Below are positions 36,628 through 45,660 of a stretch of 64,000 bases of DNA, in pieces. This stretch comes from Amycolatopsis benzoatilytica AK 16/65 (lineage in GTDB: Bacteria; Actinomycetota; Actinomycetes; Mycobacteriales; Pseudonocardiaceae), in NCBI RefSeq assembly GCF_000383915.1, contig NZ_KB912942.1:1335953-1399952 (forward strand), written 5' to 3'. Position 1 is the stretch's first letter. Every line of letters begins with the position of its first letter. The notes under the pieces were generated by a model. It was not told the DNA's origin, made no database searches, and saw nothing but the letters and a program-made list of their open reading frames with translations. Made by a program: the position numbers and the translations under genes.

Positions 36628-36990
36628 TCAGGGTCGTCGGGGGAGGACGCAGAATTCGTTGTCTTCGGGGTCTTTCAGCACGATCCAGTGGTCGTCCTCG
36701 GGGTCTTCCGCCACTTTCGCGCCGAGCGTCACGAGACGGGCCACTTCGTCGCGCTGTTCCACCCGGTCCGGCGCGATGTCCAGGTGCAGGCGGTTCTTCC
36801 CGCTCTTGCCCTCAGAAACCGGCTGGAACAGCAGCGCCGGCCGGTCCGCGGCCTTCAGCTCGACGTAGGTGAGCCCGTGGCTGTCCTGCCATCGTTCGGT
36901 GTGCGGATAGTCCAGCGCGGCGCGCCAGAATTCGGCGAGGGCTTCGGCGTCGCGGCAGTCGACGGCGACGGCGATCAGACGGCTGCTCAT
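36628..36990 (-). CDS. VOC-family (glyoxalase-like) protein
   Basis: 120 residues forming one vicinal-oxygen-chelate unit (Glyoxalase_6-like): VDCRDAEALAEFWRAALDY at the N-terminus, NRLHLDIA and HWIVLKDPEDNEFCVLP at the end. These proteins act on small metabolites or bind drugs; the role is unknown. It lies just upstream of the MarR gene on the same strand. Confidence 0.85.
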   Translation of the reverse strand: MSSRLIAVAVDCRDAEALAEFWRAALDYPHTERWQDSHGLTYVELKAADRPALLFQPVSEGKSGKNRLHLDIAPDRVEQRDEVARLVTLGAKVAEDPEDDHWIVLKDPEDNEFCVLPRRP

Positions 36991-37039
36991 GTCCAGGGCA
37001 TACCCGCGATCAGCCGGGGTTACCCGCCGGGACTCCGGA

Positions 37040-37765
37040 TCAGTGCGGTTGCGCGAGGAGCGTGCCGAGACCAGGCCCGGCCGCCGGGCGGCCGAGAAGG
37101 CGAAGGCAGTGCCAGAGCGTCACTTGCGTCGAGGTGAGCACTGGTTTGCCGGCCAGCTCCTCAAGACCGGCGAGCAGCGGCGCGGTGTGCAGGGCGGTTT
37201 CGGGAACCAGGACTGCTTGTGCGTCCGGGGACTGCGCGGCGTCCACGAGGTCGCGGATGCGCTCGCCGGGCCAACGCGCCAGGTCACGATCCGAACCAGC
37301 GTCGGCCGAGACCGCGTGCACGGTGGCGATGTCTTCCTCGGCGAGGAAAGCGGCGAACGCGTCGGTGAGTTCTGGCGCGTACACGGAAGCGAGCGCGACG
37401 CGCTCCAGCCCGAGTCGGCGGGCGGCGGCGGCGAACGCCAGGGACGTGCTGCTCGCCGGAACGCCCAGCGCAGCAGACAGGGCGGCGGTTTGCGAGCTGG
37501 CGGCAGCCGCGCCGTCAATGAAGCTGCAGCTTGCGCACGCCCAGCTGACCACCCGTGGCGACCCGGTGAACGACCTCGCCGCGCGGACCAGTCGATCGGG
37601 CTGGCCTAGCTCGTGCACGGCGGTCGCAGCGGTTTGCCGTTCGACCGTGCGCCGTGTCCAGGGGACGTAGGCGAATTCCACCCCGGGCCGGGCGTCAAGA
37701 CACCCCGCCAGCGCGGTGAAGTCGTCTTCGGCGCAGTCGCGGGTCGGATAAAGCAGGCCGATCAT
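37040..37765 (-). CDS. Asp/Glu racemase / maleate isomerase family protein
   Basis: 241 residues. The sequence has the two-cysteine type organisation of the arylmalonate decarboxylase/maleate cis-trans isomerase superfamily, with SWACASCSFIDG near residues 75-86 carrying the first catalytic cysteine. In the second half, VLVPETALHTAPLLAGLEE occupies the place of the second cysteine, which appears to be missing. Such single-cysteine forms are found among arylmalonate decarboxylase-like members. The substrate is unknown. Confidence 0.7.
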   Translation of the reverse strand: MIGLLYPTRDCAEDDFTALAGCLDARPGVEFAYVPWTRRTVERQTAATAVHELGQPDRLVRAARSFTGSPRVVSWACASCSFIDGAAAASSQTAALSAALGVPASSTSLAFAAAARRLGLERVALASVYAPELTDAFAAFLAEEDIATVHAVSADAGSDRDLARWPGERIRDLVDAAQSPDAQAVLVPETALHTAPLLAGLEELAGKPVLTSTQVTLWHCLRLLGRPAAGPGLGTLLAQPH

Positions 37766-37811
37766 CGAAGCCAGTGTCGCATCCGTCGACGGTCTTCGCC
37801 GGGTGTCTCGT

Positions 37812-38333
37812 TCAGCTCGCGGCGCGCGTCGCGGCGAACCCGGGATGCGGCAGCCGTTGCGGCGGACCGTCCGGGTGGTACTCGAAGTGCCACCATTCGT
37901 TGTCGTACACGCGGTACAGCCCGTACCGCGCGCCGTGGACTTCCAGCCACTGCGCGCCTTCGTACGGTCGCACGTCGAGTGCGACGCCTTGCACGTGCTG
38001 GGATTGCGCCGGCGGCAGCGCCAGGCGCAGGGCGCGCTCGTACGAGCCGGTCCGCTGCACTTCCGCGTCGAACAGTTCGGCCTGCGTCTCGGCGTCGCGG
38101 TGCCCCGAGGTCAGGCCGAGCAGGATTCCGTGCCGCCACAAGGCTTTGGTGCGCGCCGCGGTGAAGGCGGCGTGCGCGCCGGGGGTGAGTCCGGAGAGGT
38201 TTTCTGCCGGGTAGCGGGTATTCAGCGCCCACTGGCACGCCACGTGCAGCGCCCGCCCCCGCGCGACCACCCACGCGACCGGCACGAAAAGCACCGCGAG
38301 CACGTGGGTGATCACTCGGTAAATACCGGTCAC
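37812..38333 (-). CDS. VanY-like M15 D,D-carboxypeptidase
   Basis: 173 residues. An N-terminal membrane helix (VITHVLAVLFVPVAWVVA) tethers an M15B domain with the zinc-site motifs SQHVQGVALDV and EWWHFEYH. It should remove the terminal D-Ala from peptidoglycan stems. Its GTG overlaps the stop of the class A beta-lactamase gene (GTGA), so the two are expressed together; the pairing suggests a joint response to beta-lactams or cell-wall stress. Confidence 0.88.
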   Translation of the reverse strand: MTGIYRVITHVLAVLFVPVAWVVARGRALHVACQWALNTRYPAENLSGLTPGAHAAFTAARTKALWRHGILLGLTSGHRDAETQAELFDAEVQRTGSYERALRLALPPAQSQHVQGVALDVRPYEGAQWLEVHGARYGLYRVYDNEWWHFEYHPDGPPQRLPHPGFAATRAAS

Positions 38334-39223
38334 TGCAACGCCTTCGCGACCGCGGACGCGGCCTGCGCGATCAGCTTGTCGTCGGTTTTCGCGTCTTTCT
38401 GCGCGTGGTCGGACAGCACAGCGAGCACGATCGGCGCCCGGTGCGGCGGCCAGAGCACGGCGATGTCGTTGCGGGTGGCGTAATCGGCCGTCCCGGTCTT
38501 GTCGGCGACTTGCCAGTCAGCGGGAACGCCCGCGCGGATGGCGTTGGTGCCGGTGGTGCTGGCCCGCATGATTCCGGTCAGCACGGCCTGCTGGTCCGTC
38601 GGGAGACCGCTGCCCAGCGCGGCGGCGCGCAGGTCTGCGGCCCAGATTCGCGGGGTGGTCGTGTCCCGGACGTCACCAGGGCTCGTCTCGTTGAGAGCGG
38701 GCTCGATGCGGTCCACGCGGGTGACCGTATCGCCCAGCCGGCGCAGGTCGGAACTCAGCCCTGCGGGGCCGCCGATTTCGCGGAACATCAGGTTACCCGC
38801 GGTGTTGTCGCTGTAGCGGAGCGCAGCATCGAGGACGCTCCGTAATGACATCGGGGTGTCGAGATGCTTCTCCGTGATCGGGGAATTGGGCACCAGGTCG
38901 CTTTTCCGAATTGTGATCATCCGGTTCAGATCTTCCCCGCGGTGCAGGATCGCGGCCGCGGTGAACACTTTATGGGTGGAAGCGTAGGCGAAGCGATCGT
39001 CGGCGTGGTAAGCGATCTCGCGGCCATTGCCGGTATCGATCGCGAATACGCCGAGCCGGGCTCCGAAAGCCTTCTCCAGCTGGGAAAAATCGGGCTGCGC
39101 GGCGGCGCGGGCAGCGGCCGGCGCCGCGGGCGCGGCGCTGGCTGGTGTTTCCGGTGTTTCTGCTGTGGCGCACGAGGTCAATGCGAACAGGGCGAGCGAG
39201 GCCACGGACAGCCTGCGGATCAC
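38330..39223 (-). CDS. Class A beta-lactamase, lipoprotein form
   Basis: About 297 residues. A signal peptide ends in the lipobox LTSC (Cys 18), so the enzyme is probably membrane-anchored. All class A motifs are present: S82-T-H-K85 (the S70-x-x-K active site), SDN (S130 loop), EPALNE (E166 region) and KTGT (K234-T-G). It hydrolyses beta-lactams by an acyl-serine mechanism. GTG at 39223 has GGAGGG eight bases upstream; the TTG five codons earlier is rejected. It diverges from a LysR gene, as in ampC/ampR and Streptomyces blaL/blaA. Confidence 0.95.
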   Translation of the reverse strand: MIRRLSVASLALFALTSCATAETPETPASAAPAAPAAARAAAQPDFSQLEKAFGARLGVFAIDTGNGREIAYHADDRFAYASTHKVFTAAAILHRGEDLNRMITIRKSDLVPNSPITEKHLDTPMSLRSVLDAALRYSDNTAGNLMFREIGGPAGLSSDLRRLGDTVTRVDRIEPALNETSPGDVRDTTTPRIWAADLRAAALGSGLPTDQQAVLTGIMRASTTGTNAIRAGVPADWQVADKTGTADYATRNDIAVLWPPHRAPIVLAVLSDHAQKDAKTDDKLIAQAASAVAKALQ

Positions 39224-39332
39224 GGATGCTCCCTCCAAGACGGATCTTCTTCCCGAACACTGCCGGAGCCCCGGTCATGCTCGCTAAGACACTTCTGTGC
39301 GAGTTGATGCGAATCTGGCATAAGGTGAGGTC

Positions 39333-40199
39333 GTGGACTTGGTCGGCTGCAGCAAAGCCTTCGTGAGCGTCGCCGAGGCGGGGAGCTTCACCGGAGGGGC
39401 GGCCGTCGCGCGGATCCCGCAACCGGTGGCGAGCCGCCGGATCGCCGCGCTCGAGCGGCACTTGGGGGAGCGGCTGTTCGACCGCTCGACCCGCCGCGCA
39501 CAGCTCACCCAGTTCGGCCGTGACCTGCTGCCCTCCGCGCAACGCCTGGTCCGGCTGGCCGAGGCGATGGAGAACGACGCCCAGCGCGCCCGCCGCCGCC
39601 CGCTGCGGCTGGCTGTCCCGGACACCTGCACGACCCGCGACCTGGCCGAGCTGGAAGCGCAGGCGCGGACCGTGGAGGTGTTCCTGGAGTTCCGCGTCGC
39701 CGGGCCGGCCGAGCGAGCGGAACTGGTGCGCACGCAGGAAGTGCGCGCCGCGCTGGTCGCCGTGCCGCCGGAGGACGGGGCTTGGACGGTGCCGCTAGGC
39801 CTGGCCAGCGAGGCTTCATCGGACGAAGCGGTGCGGTATCTGGAGACGTTGCGCGCGGGTCGCTCGCCAGGCCCGCGACGCCGGGTGTGGGTCCAGCCCG
39901 AGGACGATGTGCCGCACGTGCGAGACCGCATGTTCCGGGCTCGGGACTCGGCCGGGCTGCTGCCGGCGCAGGTGGAGGTCGCGGCGACCTTGACGACGGC
40001 AGCCGCGAGTGTGTTCGGATCCTCGGACTTGCTGCTGTGCTCAGCGGACCAGGCGCGGGAACTGGGCTTGGACTGGCGGCCGGTCGGCGGGGTCCGGCTC
40101 GCGCGCGGGTACGACGTGGCGGCCGGGCTGGGCGACGATGTCGACCGCGTGCGCGCACCGCTGCGCAGTGCGGTCGCTCGGTGCTTGGGCGCTCTTTGA
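39333..40199 (+). CDS. LysR regulator, BlaA/AmpR-like by position
   Basis: 288 residues. The N-terminal HTH reads [51 protein letters not shown]. The effector domain is short. It lies divergent from the beta-lactamase gene with a 109-base spacer and is followed by a penicillin-binding-like protein gene, the order known for blaA-blaB in Streptomyces cacaoi. It is likely to activate the beta-lactamase operon; this is inferred from context. Confidence 0.85.
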   Translation: MDLVGCSKAFVSVAEAGSFTGGAAVARIPQPVASRRIAALERHLGERLFDRSTRRAQLTQFGRDLLPSAQRLVRLAEAMENDAQRARRRPLRLAVPDTCTTRDLAELEAQARTVEVFLEFRVAGPAERAELVRTQEVRAALVAVPPEDGAWTVPLGLASEASSDEAVRYLETLRAGRSPGPRRRVWVQPEDDVPHVRDRMFRARDSAGLLPAQVEVAATLTTAAASVFGSSDLLLCSADQARELGLDWRPVGGVRLARGYDVAAGLGDDVDRVRAPLRSAVARCLGAL

Positions 40200-40260
40200 G
40201 AACTCGCGGCGATGGCCGCGCGGGCCGGCGCGGTGCCGGCGGTGCGGCACACTGGCGGCC

Positions 40261-41166
40261 GTGAACACTGAAGCGCTGCTGGCGAACCTGCGGGACGAGC
40301 TCGAGGCGGGCGGCCTGCGCGGCTCGTTCCTGGTCCGCGATCTCGGGTCCGGCCAGGAGATCGGGATCGAGCCGGACCTGGAGTTCCCGACCTCGTCGTT
40401 GGTGAAAGTGCCGCTGGTGGCGGTCACCGAGGACCGGATCCGGCGCGGCGAACTCGACGGCGCGCAGCCGGTGGAGGTCGGACCCGGCAAGCTCGACTCC
40501 GCGGGCCCGACCGGTCTGTCCCGGTTCCGGTACCCGGCGCGGATCGCGATCGCCGACCTGATGTACCTGGCGTCGGCGATCAGCGACAGCACCGCGGCGG
40601 ACGCGTTGTTCGCGCTCACCCCGCCCGCAGAGGTCGCGCGGACCGTGCGGGAGTGGGGCATCGCCGGGATCTCGGTGCGGCACCCGGTTCGCGAACTCAG
40701 CGATACGCCAGCGGAACGCTTCGCGGTGGGGGAAGTGCACCTGGCGCATTCCCTGGCGATCGGCGCGGCCACCGAAGGCCGTGGCCACCCAGTGCGGCAG
40801 CTGGACGTTTCCCGCGCGAGTTCCGGTTCGGCACGCGCGTTCACCGATCTGCTGGCCGCGCTGTGGACTCCGTCGAAGATCGACCCGGAGGTGTCCGCCC
40901 GAGTCCGCCACCTGATGGGCGACAACCTCCTGCGGCAGCGACTGGCGCCGGATTTCGCGTCGGATTCGGCGAAATGGTCCTCGAAAACGGGGACGCTGCT
41001 GAATATGCGGCACGAAATCGGAGTGGTGGAGCACGAGGACGGCCAGACCTTCGCGGTCGCCGCGCTGACCGAATCCCGGGTGCCGGCCGCGATCCAGCCG
41101 GAGGCGGAGATCCTGATGGCGCGGGTCGCCCGGTCGCTGCGGGACCACCTGCGCGCCCGGAGCTGA
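40261..41166 (+). CDS. Cytoplasmic serine hydrolase of the beta-lactamase/PBP fold, BlaB-like
   Basis: About 301 residues with no signal peptide. It keeps penicillin-recognising motifs: S46-L-V-K49 (S-x-x-K), SDS and KTGT, in the order of class A beta-lactamases, but lacks the E166-x-x-x-N element in the usual place. A protein of this kind, BlaB, is required with LysR-type BlaA for beta-lactamase induction in Streptomyces cacaoi. The GTG start at 40261 has a weak ribosome binding site, 61 bases after the LysR gene, so it is probably in the same transcript. A plain esterase or beta-lactamase role remains possible. Confidence 0.75.
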   Translation: MNTEALLANLRDELEAGGLRGSFLVRDLGSGQEIGIEPDLEFPTSSLVKVPLVAVTEDRIRRGELDGAQPVEVGPGKLDSAGPTGLSRFRYPARIAIADLMYLASAISDSTAADALFALTPPAEVARTVREWGIAGISVRHPVRELSDTPAERFAVGEVHLAHSLAIGAATEGRGHPVRQLDVSRASSGSARAFTDLLAALWTPSKIDPEVSARVRHLMGDNLLRQRLAPDFASDSAKWSSKTGTLLNMRHEIGVVEHEDGQTFAVAALTESRVPAAIQPEAEILMARVARSLRDHLRARS

Positions 41167-41315
41167 GTTGTCGCCGGCCAGGCGAAAAGGCTGCACAGCC
41201 AGATCGCCGGCAACGCGGTGACGCAGTTCTTCGGACAGCTGTGACTGTCCGGCGCAGATCGCCGCGTCGGACGAGATGGCGCGGCTCGCCCGGGCCTGGA
41301 ACGGTGCGTGACTGT

Positions 41316-41366
41316 CCGTGCAGGGCCCCTTGCGGGAATCAGATTCCCGCAAGGGGCCCTTCACGG
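41316..41366. repeat. 51-bp interspersed palindrome
   Basis: CCGTGCAGGGCCCCTTGCGG on the left, GCAAGGGGCCCTTCACGG on the right, with AATCAGATT at the centre. It lies between the convergent serine-hydrolase and trypsin genes and is probably a bidirectional terminator. Confidence 0.9.
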
Positions 41367-41378
41367 CCTTTCGTCCGG

Positions 41379-42092
41379 TCAGACGCCGGCGACCGACTTG
41401 ATCCAGTCGCGGTAGCGGGTGACGTTGATGTAGGCGGTGTAGGACTTGCGGTCGCTCGTGGACGCGACGCCGACCTGCTTGCCGTTGGCGTACATCGGGC
41501 CGCCCGAGTCGCCGCCTGCGGTGATGCCGTCGACGCGGTCCGCGCAGACCGAGACCCCGGCCGCGCCGTCCGGGCAGTCGACCGAAGTGACCTTGACGTT
41601 CGCCACCTTCAGCGTCTTCGACTGGCAGTTGATCTCCGGCTGATCGGTGCAGGTCGCGCCCCAGCCGTAGACCTGGACCTGGTCGCCCGTCTTGACGTCG
41701 CTCTCGGTGCCGAGCGGCGCGTAGTCGGTCTGGACTTTCTGGTCGATCTGCACCAGCGAGAGGTCAGCGTCGGGGGAGTCGTGCACCGACGTCGCGGACA
41801 CTGCGGTGCCCTTGGTCTGGTCCAGGTCTCCGACGTGGAAGGTGATCTGCTTGCCGCCGGCGCCCTGGGTGCAGTGCCGGGCGGTGAGGATCCAGTCCGG
41901 TGCGACGATAGTGGCCGAGCACAGCTCCTGGCCGCCGGCGAACATCCGGGCGGCGGAGTGCGGGGAGTCGGCGTTGCTGCCGTCGATGATGGCGGGCAGG
42001 GCGGCCGGCGTGGCGGCAGTGGCCGGGACGGCCGCGGCCACCGCGGCGAAGGCCAGGCCGGACAGGGCTGCTGCGGTACGCGCGATTCGCAC
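41379..42092 (-). CDS. Secreted trypsin-like serine protease (S1)
   Basis: 237 residues with signal peptide (RIARTAAALSGLAFAAVAAAVPATAA) and a short activation segment before AIIDGSNAD. The catalytic triad is visible as TARHC (His), DADLSLVQI (Asp) and TAGGDSGGP (Ser). Asp/Ser residues before the active serine fit trypsin-like or related specificity. Cysteines are placed for three disulfides. GTG start with GGAG upstream. Confidence 0.92.
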   Translation of the reverse strand: MRIARTAAALSGLAFAAVAAAVPATAATPAALPAIIDGSNADSPHSAARMFAGGQELCSATIVAPDWILTARHCTQGAGGKQITFHVGDLDQTKGTAVSATSVHDSPDADLSLVQIDQKVQTDYAPLGTESDVKTGDQVQVYGWGATCTDQPEINCQSKTLKVANVKVTSVDCPDGAAGVSVCADRVDGITAGGDSGGPMYANGKQVGVASTSDRKSYTAYINVTRYRDWIKSVAGV

Positions 42093-42353
42093 GGGCGATC
42101 AACTCCGTTGAGTACGGGGAGTGTTCGGTCAGGTACTTGCTCACCGTCTTAAATGTCGGTAAATGACGGAACCCGCCGAAGGTCGGTCGCCGCGTGGCTC
42201 ACGACTTTCGTCGTGGTCCAGCCGGAGCAGCCGCTTCGGGCGGCCGTCAGAGGCGGACTGTGGGCGCGGTCACCATGCCCACAGGGTCCAGAATGGTCTC
42301 GGGTGGACATGCGGGTCGACAGGCCCCGCCTGAACAGGGAGCGCAGCACGAGG

Positions 42354-42770
42354 ATGGAAGCCGGCTCACAGGGATCGGCGCGGCTCAAGTCGTCGTACCG
42401 CTACGACGATCTTGACGTGCTCACGCTGCTGCTCGCCGGAGAGCTCGATGCCGATACCGCCCTGGTCGTGGTCCGCGCGGTGACTTTCGCCTTGGCGAAA
42501 CGGCCGATGGCGCTGGTCCTGGACCTGAGCGAGCTGAGCCTGCTGACTGACGCCGGAGTCCACGTGCTCCGCGCCGCACAGGACCGGGCAGCCGCCGAAG
42601 GGGTGGTGCTGCGGCTGCTCGCGCACCCCTTCGGGGCGGCCGTGCGGTACCTCGCCGAGACCGGGATGACCGGAGTTTTCGACGTGTATCCAGACCGCAC
42701 AGCGGTCCGGGTGGAGACGGACCGGATCGCCTTCCTGCGCCGGATGAAGCGGCGGCTCGACGCCGGCTGA
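42354..42770 (+). CDS. STAS-domain protein
   Basis: About 138 residues. The single STAS domain runs LTLLLAGELDADTALVVVRAV then ALVLDLSELSLLTDAGVHVLRAAQDRAAAEGVVLRLL. Anti-sigma factor antagonists have a phosphorylatable serine in the position where this protein has LLTDAG, so the serine may be replaced by threonine. The start is uncertain: ATG 42354 is chosen with GGGAG 12 bases upstream; ATG 42309 is possible. No anti-sigma kinase is nearby, but a decayed and an intact sigma-factor gene follow within 3 kb. Confidence 0.75.
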   Translation: MEAGSQGSARLKSSYRYDDLDVLTLLLAGELDADTALVVVRAVTFALAKRPMALVLDLSELSLLTDAGVHVLRAAQDRAAAEGVVLRLLAHPFGAAVRYLAETGMTGVFDVYPDRTAVRVETDRIAFLRRMKRRLDAG

Positions 42771-43062
42771 GCGACGCCTCGGCAGGCCGATCCGGGCGTT
42801 TCGGGTCCGGCTCGCCGGGTCCGGTGGCCCCGAGCGGGTGAACTTTCCGAACTTTCTCCGGCATTGGTTCGGCCGACCTGGCCCGCCGGGTGCAGCGGCT
42901 CGCAGGTACGGCGGGCTCCTGATTCCGGTGGGGCACGCCGGTTCATCGGCCCGGTCGGGCACCGGCTCGGCTGAGCGCGGCAACGGAGCCGCGCTCCAGT
43001 GGTCGCAGCGAGTGACCGGTCTCCTCGACGAAGCTGCGGTTCGCCTCGCCGGTTGCGCTCGG

Positions 43063-43500
43063 TCAGGCGAGCAGCGCGTCTGCCAGTTCCGGTGCCTGGA
43101 CCGGCTCGCGCAGCTTCGCCAGCGCCCAGCACTGCGTAACCCGAACGTTCCCTGGCGAGATGCCGAGCGCCGCAACGGTTTCCGCGGACGTCAGGCCGAC
43201 CACGAGCCGCAGGACCAGGATTTCCTGGTGCAGCTTCGGCAATCCCCGACATCAGCTGGCCGAGCGCGGTGCCGAGGTTGGCGGTGAGCAACCTCGCCGA
43301 CAGGCTCGGGCTCGGTGGCGGACATGAGGCGTTCCATTCGTGCCGGCGGCCGCCACGATCCTTGCGCGCTCGATCCGGAAAACGACGCGGAGGTTGCGTG
43401 CGCGCCGGTGTTGTCCAGGTTCGGTTCGTTGCTGGGCAACGGGATCCACGCCGATCTCGACAGATCTTGGACAACCGCAGTGCGCCGGTGTCGCGAGCGA
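43063..43500 (-). pseudogene. Decayed ECF sigma factor
   Basis: Read leftward, three frames join into a sigma-70-like protein that parallels the intact factor at 45043-45660. A region-2 remnant (LRVVFRIERARIVAAAG) corresponds to FLHLVYAITANKIADAFRAAG of the intact gene; then LLTANLGTALGQLMSGIAE changes frame to LHQEILVLRLVVGLTSAETV and AALGISPGNVRVTQCWALAKLRE, which matches region 4 closely. At least two frameshifts break it. The right boundary is approximate. It cannot make a working factor. Confidence 0.7.
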
Positions 43501-44066
43501 TCCCGGGGCGGTCGGCGAAAACCGATCCGAGAGGGGGTGCGATGAGCACGCACTGACCGGCGGAACTGGCCAGGCAGCGGTGGCTGGCCGGGCTCTCGAC
43601 GCGGCAGAATCTGGAGCCTGGCCGAGCAATTGCGTCCGCCAGCTTACGAAAAAGCCCGCGGAATCGGTTCCGGCGGGCGCGTCAAGACACCGCCGCACGC
43701 AATGCTTCAGCGCGCGGCGGGAACGCGAAAAGATACCTGCCCCAACATCAATCCTGCGGCGATCGGCCTCGCGCGACGTCGTCCAGCCGACCCTGGCGGT
43801 GACCGAAGCCCTTCCGCCCGGGGACCTGCGACCCCAGCCCGTGGCCGGCCGAACCGCGAGAGTGGAGGTCGCCGGGAAACCGGCGACCCGCCCGGGCGGC
43901 GGCCTGGTTGTCCGCAGGCTCGCGGCCTGGATTGACCCATCGTCGCAAGACGGGGAAGCCGCACCCGGGCGGGCCTTATCTCGGACCTGCCGTCCCGGCC
44001 GCACCGGATGGGCCGTGCGACGGCAGAGGTTTCCGCTTCTTCGGTGCACCAGGGAGGACGCACGCG
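43501..44066. other. Gap without recognised gene
   Basis: About 560 bases between the sigma-factor remnant and the next SDR. Open frames exist on both strands but show no family pattern. The stretch 42771-43062 on the other side of the remnant is likewise empty. Confidence 0.45.
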
Positions 44067-44870
44067 ATGACATTGCCTCGAGGGCAAGACCTGATCAGCC
44101 TGACCGGCCGGACGGCGATAGTCACCGGCGGTGCGATGGGCATCGGTTACGGGATCGCTTACCGGCTCGCCGAGGCCGGGGCGAAAGTGCTGGTAGCCGA
44201 CCAGGACGAGGCAGCGGCGAAGTGGGCCGCGACGCGGCTCGAGGACGCCGGTTTCGTCGCCGCCGCGGTACGGGCCGACGTCGCGGACCAGGAGCAGGTG
44301 CTCCACATGGCCGACACCGCCGCGAACCGCTTCGGCGGGATCGACATCCTCGTCAACAACGCCGGGATCTACCCGGCCCGGTTGATGATGGACCTGACGG
44401 CGGCCGAATTCGCCCGGGTCGTCGCGGTGAACCTCACCGGAGTGTTCCTCTGCACCCAGGCCGTCGCGCGGCACATGATCGACCAGGGCCGCGGCGGCCG
44501 GATCGTCACCGTCACCTCGATCGACTCGGTGCACCCCTCGTCGCCCGGGCTGGCCCACTACGACGCGTCGAAGCACGGCGTGTGGGGGTTCACGAAGAAC
44601 GTCGCGCTCGAACTCGCGCCGCACCGGATCTGGGTCAACGCGATCGCGCCCGGCAGCATCGCCACCCCCGGCGTCGCCGCGCAAACACAGCCTGGAACGG
44701 CCGGGGTGGACCTGACCGCACTGCTCGAGTCCTTCGCGGCCAAGGTCCCGATGCGGCGGATCGGAGACCCGGACGACATCGGGCGCGCGGCGCTCTTCCT
44801 GGCGTCGGACCTGTCCTCGTACATCACCGGCGCCCAGCTGGTGGTGGACGGCGGCATCTTGCTCACCTGA
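44067..44870 (+). CDS. SDR-family oxidoreductase (glucose/gluconate dehydrogenase-like)
   Basis: About 267 residues. The motifs are TGGAMGIG (cofactor), NNAGIY, TVTSIDS (catalytic Ser) and YDASK (Tyr/Lys), ending DDIGRAALFLASDLSSYITGAQLVVDGGILLT as in FabG- and glucose 1-dehydrogenase-like SDRs. GGGAGG lies ten bases before the ATG. A longer frame upstream is not SDR-like. Substrate unknown. Confidence 0.87.
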   Translation: MTLPRGQDLISLTGRTAIVTGGAMGIGYGIAYRLAEAGAKVLVADQDEAAAKWAATRLEDAGFVAAAVRADVADQEQVLHMADTAANRFGGIDILVNNAGIYPARLMMDLTAAEFARVVAVNLTGVFLCTQAVARHMIDQGRGGRIVTVTSIDSVHPSSPGLAHYDASKHGVWGFTKNVALELAPHRIWVNAIAPGSIATPGVAAQTQPGTAGVDLTALLESFAAKVPMRRIGDPDDIGRAALFLASDLSSYITGAQLVVDGGILLT

Positions 44871-45042
44871 CAGCTGAGGGCCGCTGGCCTTCGCAGGGGG
44901 CCGGAAGGCTCTCATCGCCGGGTGCCGCTCCGGGAGACGCAGGCGGCCGAGGGAGGACTATCGCCATGACTTGCCGACAAAACCACATCGGCTCGGCCCG
45001 CGCCGCGGCTTCCGCGTCCGGGCGACAGCACACGGAGGCAGC

Positions 45043-45660
45043 GTGACACGGCCGGCATTCCGCGTCGACGCCGCACGCACCCCGGCTGCCCGCAGCCCGA
45101 CGCTGGACGAGCTGGACCCGCTCGTCCGGGCCGCCGGACGCAACGACCCGGCGGCGGTCGCGCAGGTGCTGCGACTGCTGCAGCCGGTCATCGTGCGCTA
45201 CTGTCGCGCCCGCATCGGGGGGCGCGACCTGTCCTATCTGTCCGCCGACGACGTCGCCCAGAACGCCTGCATCGCCGTGCTCAACGCCCTGCCCGCACAC
45301 CACGACCGCGGCGGCTCGTTCCTGCACCTGGTGTACGCCATCACGGCGAACAAGATCGCCGACGCCTTCCGGGCGGCCGGACGCGAGCGCGCCGATCCGG
45401 TCGCCGAGCTGCGCGACGACCCCCAGACCGGCAATGAACCCGAGGCACACGCACTGCGCCTCGACCTCGGCAGCCAGCTGAGCGAACTGCTCGGCAAGTT
45501 AGCTCCGGCGCAGCGGGAAATCCTCGCGCTGCGCGTCATCGGCGGGCTCAGCGCCGGCGAGACCGCCGAGGCGCTCGGGATCTCCGCCGGGAACGTCCGG
45601 GTCATCCAGCATCGCGCGCTCACCAGACTCCGCGGGATGCTCGGGGAGAAGGAACTCTGA
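45043..45660 (+). CDS. ECF RNA polymerase sigma factor, SigD/ShbA-like
   Basis: About 205 residues. Region 2 includes LSYLSADDVAQNACIAVLNALPAHHD and FLHLVYAITANKIADAFRAAGRER; region 4 is LAPAQREILALRVIGGLSAGETAEALGISAGNVRVIQHRALTRLRGML. The DDVAQ, FLHLVYAI and HKI-like pattern recalls SigD/ShbA factors of actinomycetes. No anti-sigma gene is adjacent. The GTG has GGAGG five bases upstream. A decayed relative lies 2 kb away. Confidence 0.88.
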   Translation: MTRPAFRVDAARTPAARSPTLDELDPLVRAAGRNDPAAVAQVLRLLQPVIVRYCRARIGGRDLSYLSADDVAQNACIAVLNALPAHHDRGGSFLHLVYAITANKIADAFRAAGRERADPVAELRDDPQTGNEPEAHALRLDLGSQLSELLGKLAPAQREILALRVIGGLSAGETAEALGISAGNVRVIQHRALTRLRGMLGEKEL

